From the NCBI GenBank assembly GCA_963748385.1, contig CAVVIQ010000007.1, positions 44,952-108,951 of the forward strand: DNA of 64,000 nt, read 5' to 3'. Below, one piece after another: positions 56,168 to 64,000 of this stretch; the first letter of the stretch is position 1; the number at the start of each line of letters is the position of its first letter. Under the pieces are notes generated by a model. The model was not told the origin of the DNA. It searched no databases and was given only the letters and a program-made list of their open reading frames with translations. The stretch comes from Rhodoblastus sp963748385 (lineage in GTDB: Bacteria > Pseudomonadota > Alphaproteobacteria > Rhizobiales > Beijerinckiaceae). A program made the translations under genes and the position numbers.

Positions 56168-59136
56168 TGCGCCTCGTCCCAGTTGGCCGCGGCGCGCGCA
56201 TCGACCACCAGAGGAACCGCAAGCCGCACGGCGGGCAAGGCCGCCTGCTCCATCACCTCGCGCACGACTTCGATCGTCGCCTCGACCTCGGTGTCCGGCG
56301 CTTCGAACACCAGTTCGTCATGGACCTGCAACAGCATTTGCGCGCCGAGCTTCGCCCGCTCCAGCGCCGCGTCCATCCGGATCATGGCGCGGCGGATGAT
56401 GTCGGCGGCGGTTCCCTGCAATGGGGCGTTGATCGCGGCGCGCTCGTTGAAGGCGCGTTCCGAGGCGTTGCTCGAAGCGATTCGCGGATAATGGCATTTG
56501 CGGCCGAACAATGTGGTCACAAAGCCCTGGTCGCGGCAGAGTTTCTTGGTCGCGTCCATATAGGCGCGAATGCCAGGAAAACGCTCGAAATAGAGCTTGA
56601 TGAAGGCGCCCGCCTCCTCGCGCGAAATGCCGAGCTGATTGGCGAGGCCGAAGGCCGAAATGCCATAGACGATGCCGAAATTGATCGCCTTGGCGCGGCG
56701 GCGGATTTCCGCCGGCATGCCCTCGACCGGCACGCCGAAAATCTCCGACGCGGTCAGCGCGTGGATGTCCTTGCCCTCGGCGAAAGCCTGTTTCAGTTGC
56801 GGAATGTCCGCGACATGGGCGAGCAGCCGCAGTTCGATCTGGGAATAATCCGCCGAGATCAGTTTCTTGCCGGGGCCGGCGATGAAGGCGCGGCGGATCT
56901 TGCGCCCGGCCTCGTTGCGCGCCGGAATATTCTGCAGATTGGGCTCGGACGACGACAGCCGCCCGGTCGAGGTCGCCGCCAAAGCATAGGAGGTGTGGAC
57001 CCGCCCGGTGCGCGGATTGACGAAGCGCGGCAGGGCTTCGGCATAGGTCGAACGCAATTTCTGCACCTGACGCCAGTCCAGCACCCGCGCGGCGAGCTCA
57101 TTGCCCTGTTCGGCGAGTTCGTCCAGCACGCTCGCCGAAGTGGACCATGCCCCGGTCGCGGTTTTCTTGCCGCCCGGCAGGCCGAATTTGCCAAAAAGGA
57201 TGTCGCCCAGTTGCTTGGGCGAACCGGGATTGAAACTCTCGCCCGCAAGTTCCTGAATCTCCGCTTCCAGCCGCGCCATGTCCTGGGCGAATTCGCCGGA
57301 AAGCCGCGACAGGATGGCGCGATCGACGCAGATTCCGCGTTGCTCCATGCGCGCCAGCGCCAGCGGCATCGGCCGTTCCAGGGTCTCGTAAACCGTGGTC
57401 ATGCCTTCGGCGACAAGGCGCGGCCGCAGCACGTCCCACAGGCGCAGGGTCACGTCGGCGTCCTCCGCCGAATATTCGGTCGCCTTGTCGAGCGCAACGC
57501 GGGCGAATCCGATAAAACTCTTGCCCTGGCCGGCGACCTCGGCGAAGGCGATCGGCGTGTGGCCGAGATTCTTTTCCGACAATTCGTCCATGCCATGGCC
57601 ATTGAGCCCGGCGTCGAGCGCATAGGAGGCCAGCATCGTGTCCTCGACCGGCGCGACCTCGACGCCATGCTGGGCGAGCACCAGCCAGTCAAATTTGACG
57701 TTCTGCGCGATCTTCACCACCGAAGGCGCGGTCAGGAGCGGGCGCAGCAGATCGAGCGTTGCGCGCAAAGGAAGCTGGCCCGGCGCCGGATCGCCGCCGC
57801 CGAACAAGTCTCCCGCCCCAGGCGTTCGGTGGCCGAGCGGGATATAACAGGCGCGGTTGGGCGCGAGCGCCAGCGAAACGCCGACCAGATTGGCCTGCAT
57901 CGGATCGAGCGAATCGGTCTCGGTGTCGAAACAGACGAAGCCTGCGTCGAAAGCCTCGGCGACCCAGCGCTTCAGCTCCTCGAGCGAGGAGACGCAGGCA
58001 TATCTTTCGCGCTCCACAGGGGTCGCCCTGGCGTTTGCGGCGCGGGCGTTGGCCAAGGCGGCAGGAGAGAGCGCCGCCGCCTCCCCGCGCGGCGCGGGCG
58101 CCTTTTCCGCCGCCCCGGCCTCGGGCGGCGCGACTTCGCCGTCGCGGCCGCGCCAGCCGTTGGCGCCTGCGAAAGCGGGGTCGGGTTCGACGGCCGAGAC
58201 GTCGACATCGAAGATTTCGCCGACACGCCGGGTGATGGTGGTGAACTCCATCGCCTTGAGGAAGGCGACCAGCGCCTTGCCGTCGGGCTGCTGGAGGCGC
58301 AGGTCGTCCAGCGGCGTCTTGACCTTCACGTCGTCCACAAGCCGCACCAGCTTTTTGGAAAGGCGCACCTTCTCGATCACCTCCGGATCGGTCAGGGTTT
58401 CGCGGCGCTTGTTCTGCTTGATCTCGCCGGCGCGGGCGATCAAGGCGTCGAGATCGCCATATTCATTGATGAGCTGGGCGGCGGTCTTGACGCCGATTCC
58501 CGGGGCGCCGGGCACATTGTCGGTCGAATCGCCGGCCAAAGCCTGAATGTCCACCACCTTTTCCGGCGGCGCGCCGAAATAGGCGATGACTTCCTCGCGC
58601 CCGATCTTGCGTTCCTCGCGCTCGCCCGACGCCGGGTCATACATGGAGACGCCGGGACGCACGAGCTGCATCAGATCCTTGTCGGCGGAAATGATGGTCA
58701 CATCGGCGCCGGCCCCGACCGCCTGTCTGGCGTATGTCGCGATCAGGTCGTCGGCCTCGTAAACGTCCTGCTCCACCGGCTGCAGGCCAAAGGCGCGCAC
58801 CGCCGCGCGGAACAGAGGAAATTGCGGAACAAGGTCTTCCGGCGGCTCGGCGCGATTGGCCTTGTAGGCGGGATAGATTTCCTTGCGGAAGGAATTTTCG
58901 CTCTTGTCGAAAATGATGACGAGATGGGTCGGATGGACGCCCGCCGCGCCGTCGCGGACGAATTGCAGCAGTTTGGCGCAGAACAGGCGGACGGCGCCGG
59001 TGGGGAGCCGGTCAGCCCGATAGTTATATTTCTGGTCCTGCCGGATCGACTGGAAAAAAGCGCGAAAGATGAAGTTCGAGCCGTCGACGAGAAAGACGTG
59101 ATCGCCGGAGGCGAGGGAAGGGGAAGCGTCGGTCAT
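56164..59136 (-). CDS. polA: DNA polymerase I
   Basis: A 990-residue polymerase with all three domains. The 5' exonuclease (VFLVDGSNFIFRAFFQSIRQ) fills residues 1-290. The 3' exonuclease keeps its catalytic acids in FVCFDTETDSLDPMQANLVG and YSAEDADVTLRL, so proofreading should be active. The polymerase domain has motif A ISADYSQIELRLLAHVADIP, the O-helix RRAKAINFGIVYGISAFGLA and LLQVHDELVFEAP. Starts at 59136, 59142 or 59178 are possible; MTDASPSLASGDH is my choice. It ends a core chromosomal run, with the tRNA-Arg island starting 150 bp upstream of its start. Confidence 0.97.
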   Translation of the reverse strand: MTDASPSLASGDHVFLVDGSNFIFRAFFQSIRQDQKYNYRADRLPTGAVRLFCAKLLQFVRDGAAGVHPTHLVIIFDKSENSFRKEIYPAYKANRAEPPEDLVPQFPLFRAAVRAFGLQPVEQDVYEADDLIATYARQAVGAGADVTIISADKDLMQLVRPGVSMYDPASGEREERKIGREEVIAYFGAPPEKVVDIQALAGDSTDNVPGAPGIGVKTAAQLINEYGDLDALIARAGEIKQNKRRETLTDPEVIEKVRLSKKLVRLVDDVKVKTPLDDLRLQQPDGKALVAFLKAMEFTTITRRVGEIFDVDVSAVEPDPAFAGANGWRGRDGEVAPPEAGAAEKAPAPRGEAAALSPAALANARAANARATPVERERYACVSSLEELKRWVAEAFDAGFVCFDTETDSLDPMQANLVGVSLALAPNRACYIPLGHRTPGAGDLFGGGDPAPGQLPLRATLDLLRPLLTAPSVVKIAQNVKFDWLVLAQHGVEVAPVEDTMLASYALDAGLNGHGMDELSEKNLGHTPIAFAEVAGQGKSFIGFARVALDKATEYSAEDADVTLRLWDVLRPRLVAEGMTTVYETLERPMPLALARMEQRGICVDRAILSRLSGEFAQDMARLEAEIQELAGESFNPGSPKQLGDILFGKFGLPGGKKTATGAWSTSASVLDELAEQGNELAARVLDWRQVQKLRSTYAEALPRFVNPRTGRVHTSYALAATSTGRLSSSEPNLQNIPARNEAGRKIRRAFIAGPGKKLISADYSQIELRLLAHVADIPQLKQAFAEGKDIHALTASEIFGVPVEGMPAEIRRRAKAINFGIVYGISAFGLANQLGISREEAGAFIKLYFERFPGIRAYMDATKKLCRDQGFVTTLFGRKCHYPRIASSNASERAFNERAAINAPLQGTAADIIRRAMIRMDAALERAKLGAQMLLQVHDELVFEAPDTEVEATIEVVREVMEQAALPAVRLAVPLVVDARAAANWDEAH

Positions 59137-59284
59137 GCGCATCGATTCGAAAGGGCCGCATCGCGCGACGGACGCCATTTATAAGCCAAGCCCCGCGTCG
59201 CCCCAAGGGGGCGTTTGGAGGGGGCGTTCGGCGGCGCAAAATTGCTTTGCCGAAGCGCAGGCCATCGGCTAAACAGGTCGCCAG

Positions 59285-59331
<47 letters not shown>

Positions 59332-59586
59332 TAAGTCAAGTCTGCTGGGTGATGAGTTTGAAAAACGAAGCAAAATCAATAACTTGATTGCGCTTCAAAA
59401 TGAGAATTTCTCTGGTCCGTGGCTGCGGAAGCACTGCGGAAGCAAACTGAAAGGAGGTTGTAGAGAGCGGTCGGCGGCAAAAAGGTAGGGTGAAAGCCGG
59501 ATGCCTTGTGCCGGTCGAATCGACGTTGAGAGTTTCGTGTTTGAGGTTGACCCCGTTCAGGCTCAGGCACTATCGAGTTCCAAGAT

Positions 59587-59663
59587 GCACCCGTAGCTCA
59601 GCTGGATAGAGCGCCACCCTCCGAAGGTGGAGGCCACACGTTCGAATCGTGTCGGGTGCGCCA
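59587..59663 (+). tRNA. tRNA-Arg (anticodon CCG)
   Basis: A 77-nt gene that ends in encoded CCA. Acceptor GCACCCG pairs with CGGGTGC, the D-stem is GCTC/GAGC, the anticodon stem is CCACC/GGTGG around CTCCGAA, and the T-stem is ACACG/CGTGT with loop TTCGAAT. The anticodon CCG reads CGG. It lies at the border of the accessory island. Confidence 0.97.
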
Positions 59664-59818
59664 ACCTCTTAGAGGTTGGCGTGTGAACGCAGTTCACTCC
59701 CATTCCATAGCCCGAAAACGGAGCTCGAACCACGGTACCCGGACCCGTGTGACGAATTTCGCTGCAATGGTCGTATAGTGTCGCTTGACGCTATTCGCAG
59801 CCCTGGCTAGCTTCAGCC

Positions 59819-60109
59819 ATGCAGATCAGAAACGTAGTCCATAACGGGCTGCGCAAGTTCATCTCCGACGATGATGCAGCCGGTCTCGCCCCCGCCGTCG
59901 CAACGAGAGTGCGTCGGATCGTGTCCTTTCTTCAGGACATGGACGGTGGAGATGAGGTCCGGACGGTTCCAGGTTGGAGCACGCTCTCGCTGGCAGAGGG
60001 CGCCTTGGAGAGGCTAAGCGTTCCGGTAGCGGAGGGCTGTCGTCTCATATTTCGGGTCGATAAAGGGCAAGCCGAGATCCTCGATCTCGATTGGTTAGAC
60101 GGCCGGTAG
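59819..60109 (+). CDS. higB: HigB-type toxin (RelE superfamily)
   Basis: A 96-residue toxin of the HigB/plasmid maintenance system killer family. The start MQIRNVVHNGLRKFISDDD, the LSFLQDMD-like IVSFLQDMDGGDEVRTVPGW and the C-terminal CRLIFRVDKGQAEILDLDWL match mRNA-cleaving RelE-fold toxins. It precedes its antitoxin by 12 bp, the reverse order typical for higBA. It lies 155 bp after the tRNA-Arg and may stabilise the island. It has lower GC than the core. Confidence 0.85.
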   Translation: MQIRNVVHNGLRKFISDDDAAGLAPAVATRVRRIVSFLQDMDGGDEVRTVPGWSTLSLAEGALERLSVPVAEGCRLIFRVDKGQAEILDLDWLDGR

Positions 60110-60121
60110 GAGGCGGCGACG

Positions 60122-60460
60122 ATGGCGATGGGCGGCATAAGGCTTAGAAACCCCGCGCATCCAGGCGGTTTCGTGAAGAGCGAAGTCATCGAGCCGTTGG
60201 GGCTTTCCGTCACCAACGCGGCCCAGGCGCTGGGGGTTACGCGGGCGGCGCTTTCAGCGGTTCTCAATGAGCGAGCGCATCTGTCACCGGAAATGGCGCT
60301 ACGTCTGGAAAAGGCATTCGGCGTGTCGATGGATACCCTGATGCGTATGCAGAATAGTTACGACATCGCTCGGACGCGTGAGCGGGGAGCGGAAATTAAG
60401 GTCGCTCCCTTTCAGGGCGCAGCGCCCGACGCGTGTCAGACCGCCGGACTGACAGAATAA
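60122..60460 (+). CDS. higA: HigA-type antitoxin, XRE family
   Basis: A 112-residue antitoxin with a helix-turn-helix: LGLSVTNAAQALGVTRAALS followed by AVLNERAHLSPEMALRLEKA. This is the HigA addiction-module antidote family, which neutralises HigB and represses its own operon through operator palindromes near the higB start. It follows higB directly. The DUF262 gene begins 43 bp later and might be read through from the higBA promoter. Confidence 0.9.
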   Translation: MAMGGIRLRNPAHPGGFVKSEVIEPLGLSVTNAAQALGVTRAALSAVLNERAHLSPEMALRLEKAFGVSMDTLMRMQNSYDIARTRERGAEIKVAPFQGAAPDACQTAGLTE

Positions 60461-60503
60461 AGCACAATACATTGGGCGCGCGGGCGGCGCGGAAGGGGTT
60501 TTG

Positions 60504-62637
60504 ATGAAGATTTCGACGGCACTGGAGAAAATCGACGAGCACCAATTGTTTGTCCCAGCCTTTCAGCGTGAGTACGTCTGGAAGCGGGATGACGCGAAGC
60601 AGCTGGTCGACTTCCTCATCAAGCAATACCCCACCGGCACGATGCTGACCTGGGAGACGGCGAACCCGCCGGAACTCAAGGGCCCGCATAAATACAATGA
60701 AAAGCAGGGAGCCGTGCGCATCCTGCTGGATGGCCAGCAGCGCATCACGACGCTCTACATGCTCGTTCGCGGCGAGATCCCGCCCTACTACACCGCCTCC
60801 GAAATCCTGAATGATACACGCGGCCTGTATGTGAACGTGGAGACCCTGGAACTCGCCTATTATACGAAAACAAGATGGAAAATGACGCGCGATGGCAAAA
60901 CATCACGGACATTTTCCAGCGGAAAATTCGCGCCAAAGACATTGTGCGCGAACTGGAAAAGAAAGGTGAGACGGTCAGTCGCGAGCGCGACGATGTAATG
61001 GATGACAACACGCGGGCGATCGAGAACATCCTCGACCGGGAGTTCCCGGAACAAACCATTCCTGTTCGGGCCAGCGTGCGTGAAGCCATCGAATTTTTTA
61101 TAAGGTGAACGCCAGCGGCGTGTCGCTCACCGACGCCGAACTCGCGCTTGCTCAGATTTCGGGGTACTGGCCGGAAGCTCGTGACACCTTCAAGAAAAAG
61201 CTGAGCGAGCTGTCTGAGAAGGGCTTTGTCTTCAAGCTAGACTTCATCGTTTACGTTTTGCTGGGCTGCCTCTACCACCTCGGCTCGGAGATGAAAAAAC
61301 TCCACGACGCCGACAACGACGAAAAGCTGCGCGCAGCGTGGAAGCTGCTGGACGGTCAGGTCCTAGATTACGTCGCAAGCCTGATGCGGTCGCATGCCTT
61401 CGTCGACCACACGGATGAGATCAACTCCGTTTACGCGCTGATCCCGATCACCGTCTATTGCTTCGAAAAGGGCGGCGCCCACCTGAATGATGCCGAAATC
61501 CGCAAGCTGGTGAAGTGGTTCTACTACTCCCAGATCAGGACGCGATACGTCAGCCAGCTTCCTCAAAAGTTGGACCGTGACCTGCGCACGATCAAGGAAT
61601 CGAAAAACCCATTCGATGAGCTGTTGGCGGTAATTGAGGAGGAGCGGCGCCTGGAGATCACACCCGACGAATTCGTCGGCCGGTCGATTTCTCACCCGCT
61701 CTTTGGCCTCCTGCGCTGGTATTTGAAAAGCCGTAACGCCGTCTGCTTCACGACCGGCGTCGCACTGCGCCAGGCGATGGGCAAAAAGTATGCGCTCGAG
61801 AACGACCACATCTTCCCTTATTCGAAGCTGAAGGCGCAGGGATATCGGCCAGGAAAATCGCCTGAAATATTCCCTCGCGCAGGAGCTGACCAACCGCGCA
61901 ATTCTGACCCAGATTGCCAACCGCACCAAAAGCGCAACGGACGCCAAGGCGTATTTGGCCGACGTGAAGGACCGATTTCCCAATAGCCTCGCGCTGCAAT
62001 GCGTTCCTGAAGACCCAACGCTTTGGGAAATCGAGAACTACGAAGCCTTTCTCAAACCCGGCGCACCACTTTGGCATCGCACCTCAACGCGTTCCTGAAT
62101 GGCATCACTGACACAAAGCCGCCGGAAGCCGCCATCACGCTGGAAGAGCTGATCGCCGAGGGTGAGGACGACGAACTGGAGTTCAAATCGTCCCTGCGCT
62201 GGGACTTCAAGGAATTGGCGACCAACAAGAAACTGGAGGAGGTGGTCGTCAAGACGGTCGCGGCCTTCGCCAACAGCCAGGGCGGAACGCTGCTCATCGG
62301 CGTCAGTGACAGTGGCGAAATCCTTGGTCTCGAAGGGGACTACCTGTCGCTCGGCGGCGCCAACCGGGACAAATTCGAGTTGCACCTGCGCAACCTACTG
62401 AACAGCGCGTTCGGGGCTGCCTTTGTCAGTAGCAAGCTCAAGGTTCTGTTCCCGGCCATCGGCGAGGTCGAGATTTGCCAGGTCGATGTTCAGCCGTCAG
62501 CGAAACCCCTCGTACTCACCGTGAAGGACAAGAACGGCGTCGGCCAAGAAAAATTCTATGTCCGCAGCGGCAACTCCTCGCAGGAGCTATCTCTCGCCGA
62601 AATGCCGCCCTACCTCGCCGAGAGGTTCCAGAAATGA
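60504..62637 (+). pseudogene. DUF262 (GmrSD-type) - HNH - AlbA_2 protein, broken by about four frameshifts
   Basis: When reassembled, about 710 residues. The N-terminal DUF262/ParB-like NTPase domain has FVPAFQREYVWKRDDAKQLV and VRILLDGQQRITTLYMLVRG, then KVNASGVSLTDAELALAQIS. An HNH-like element follows (KYALENDHIFPYSKLK). The C-terminus is an AlbA_2/Schlafen-type domain (DELEFKSSLRWDFKELATNK, then AAFANSQGGTLLIGVSDSGE). Frames change near 60873 (missing base in an A/G run), 61095 (T6 where T7 fits), 61842 and 62058. Such proteins act in defence against modified or foreign DNA. The next gene is a restriction-methylation enzyme. I cannot tell real decay from sequence error. Confidence 0.7.
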
Positions 62638-62698
62638 TGATCGGCAATCTGGGCGTACTGACCGATATGCGTAAGCGCGCGTGCCAGGGGCTATGGGC

Positions 62699-64000
62699 AT
62701 GAATGCGGTCGAAATCGAAGAGGCCATTTCGGCGTTGGCGGAACGGCCTTTCGACGCTGACGAGTTCCCCTACGCGTTCCTTGAAGCCTTCGGGAACAAG
62801 GACACGACGCTCAAGCGACTGCGAAGGGCAGTTCAACAAGTCTGATCTCGGCGGCGTGCTTCAGACGAACAACATCCACATCGCCATTTGCAAAGCCCGG
62901 CGAAGTTACACGGGACGCTCGCGGCGTTGAAGGCCAGCCCCGCGACGGCGCGGGCAAGGCGCGGTTCGTGCTCGCCACGGATGGCGACGTTTTCGAAGCT
63001 GAAGACCTCACGACCGACGACGCGCCGGTCTCCTGCACCTATGCCGATTTCCCGAACCACTTCGGCTTCTTCCTGCCGCTCGGCCGGCATCACCACGGTC
63101 AAGCAGGTCCGCGAAAGCTCGTTCGACATCCGCGCGACGAGCCGCTTGAACCGGCTCTATGTCGAGCTGCTGAAGGACAACCCCGAATGGGGCACCGCGC
63201 AGCGCCGGCACGACATGAACCATTTCATGGCGCGGCTGATCTTCTGCTTCTTTGCCGAGGATACCGAGATTTTCAACGGCAGCGGCGCGTTCACCTCCAC
63301 CATCGAGCAGATGAGCGCGAAGGATTCGTCCAACACCCATGAGGTGATCGGCGAACTGTTCCGCGCCATGAACACCAAGACGCGGAACGGGCCAACTGCC
63401 AGGCTCCGCGATGGGCGGATGGCTTTCCCTATGTGAACGGCGGGCTGTTTCCGGCAGCACGGATGTGCCGCGGTTCAGCCGGATCGCCCGGTCCTACCTG
63501 CTCCACATCGGCAACCTCGACTGAAGAAGATCAACCCTGACATTTTCGGGTCGATGATCCAAGCGGTAGCGGACGATGACGAGCGCGGCGCACTCGGCAT
63601 GCACTACACCAGTGTGCCGAACATCCTGAAGGTGCTCAACCCGCTCTTCTCGACGACCTGCGGCAGAAGCTGGAGGAGGCCGACGACAATGCGCGCATGC
63701 TGCTCAACCTCCGCAAGCGCATGGCAAAAATCCGGGTGTTCGATCCGGCCTGCGGCTCGGCAATTTCCTCGTCATCGCCTATAAGGAGATGCGAGCGATC
63801 GAGGCCGAGATCAATAGGCGCCGCGATGAGGCGGATCGTCGCACGGAAATTCCGCTGACGAATTTCCGCGGCATCGAACTACGCGACTTTCCGGCCGAGA
63901 TCGCGCGGCTAGCGTTGATCATCGCCGAATATCAGTGCGACGTGACCTATCGCGGCCAAAAGGAAGCGTTACGCGATTTTCTACCGCTCGACGCGCAGAA
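62699..64000 (+). pseudogene. MmeI-type (type IIL) restriction-methylation protein, N-terminal part, many frameshifts
   Basis: The reading starts MNAVEIEEAISALAERPFDA and recovers a helicase-spacer-like part MNHFMARLIFCFFAEDTEIF, the pre-methylase segment DDDERGALGMHYTSVPNILK and the SAM-binding motif FDPACGSGNFLVIAYKEMR, followed by NFRGIELRDFPAEIARLALI. This order matches the MmeI/PglX-like family of combined restriction and N6-adenine methylase enzymes. About ten single-base breaks occur between 62830 and 63765. Typical proteins have 900 or more residues; this one runs off the window after about 420. No N-terminal PD-ExK residues could be checked through the breaks. Confidence 0.72.

Noticed and set aside
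55924..59184. A 1086-codon plus-strand open frame opposite polA
   Set aside because: It is antisense to polA, with composition typical of reverse-strand shadows in high-GC genomes.
59332..59586. Remnant integrase or short gene between the two tRNA-Arg sequences
   Set aside because: A 64-codon minus-strand frame (59376-59570) has no integrase residues and no ribosome-binding site.

Overview
The window reads as a chromosomal segment of a high-GC alphaproteobacterium, most likely of the order Hyphomicrobiales (Rhizobiales). This rests on gene content and order: a stand-alone F1 operon atpHAGDC, a DUF1476 (F1-ATPase zeta inhibitor) gene beside purC-purS-purQ, the zapE/mdh/sucCDAB/lpdA cluster, tlpA-argH-lptM-lysA-TIGR02302, etfBA-hbdA, and a TIGR02300 gene. 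Species cannot be named from the sequence alone.

Layout. 0-6 kb: a small lipoprotein and the F1 operon on the minus strand. 5.7-11 kb: priA and secA (minus). 11-16 kb: hemC-hemD-DUF2147 (minus), divergent from tsaD, a phospholipase D-like gene and gpsA. 16-20 kb: DUF3597, YciI and EVE proteins, a MarR regulator, zapE and a TetR regulator. 20-29.5 kb: the TCA block mdh-sucC-sucD-sucA-sucB-lpdA, ended by a strong terminator. 29.6-32.8 kb: a CLC chloride channel, xerC and the zeta inhibitor. 33-39.5 kb: purC-purS-purQ, then two minus-strand envelope genes (a small secreted protein and OmpW) that split purQ from purL, then bolA and grxD. 39.6-46 kb: tlpA, argH, lptM, lysA and the large TIGR02302 membrane protein. 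46-49.4 kb: cobalamin adenosyltransferase, etfB-etfA and hbdA. 49.8-56 kb: HNH nuclease, TIGR02300, ychF, small secreted proteins, YchJ, a phytochrome-like PAS-GAF protein, a polysaccharide deacetylase and a GNAT acetyltransferase. 56-59 kb: polA. From 59.3 kb: a truncated and an intact tRNA-Arg(CCG), then an accessory island of visibly lower GC with HigBA, a DUF262-HNH-AlbA_2 protein and the start of an MmeI-type restriction-methylation enzyme that runs off the window.

The core genes supply ATP synthesis and its inhibition, the oxidative half of the TCA cycle, haem, purine, arginine and lysine synthesis, electron transfer to ETF, protein export and DNA replication or repair. The island looks like a defence cassette with a toxin-antitoxin stabiliser.

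A striking property of the sequence is recurrent single-base indels. priA, gpsA, lpdA, argH (twice), ompW (twice), ychF, the deacetylase (twice) and probably the 3' end of sucB are broken, yet both halves stay well conserved. In the island the density rises to more than ten breaks in about 3 kb. Most are likelier to be sequencing or assembly errors than real pseudogenes, and this limits every reading-frame claim in the last 3 kb. Other points of note are tandem hairpin repeats (one with a compensatory base change), a structured mdh leader, the split pur cluster and the chromophore-site-less phytochrome-like protein.
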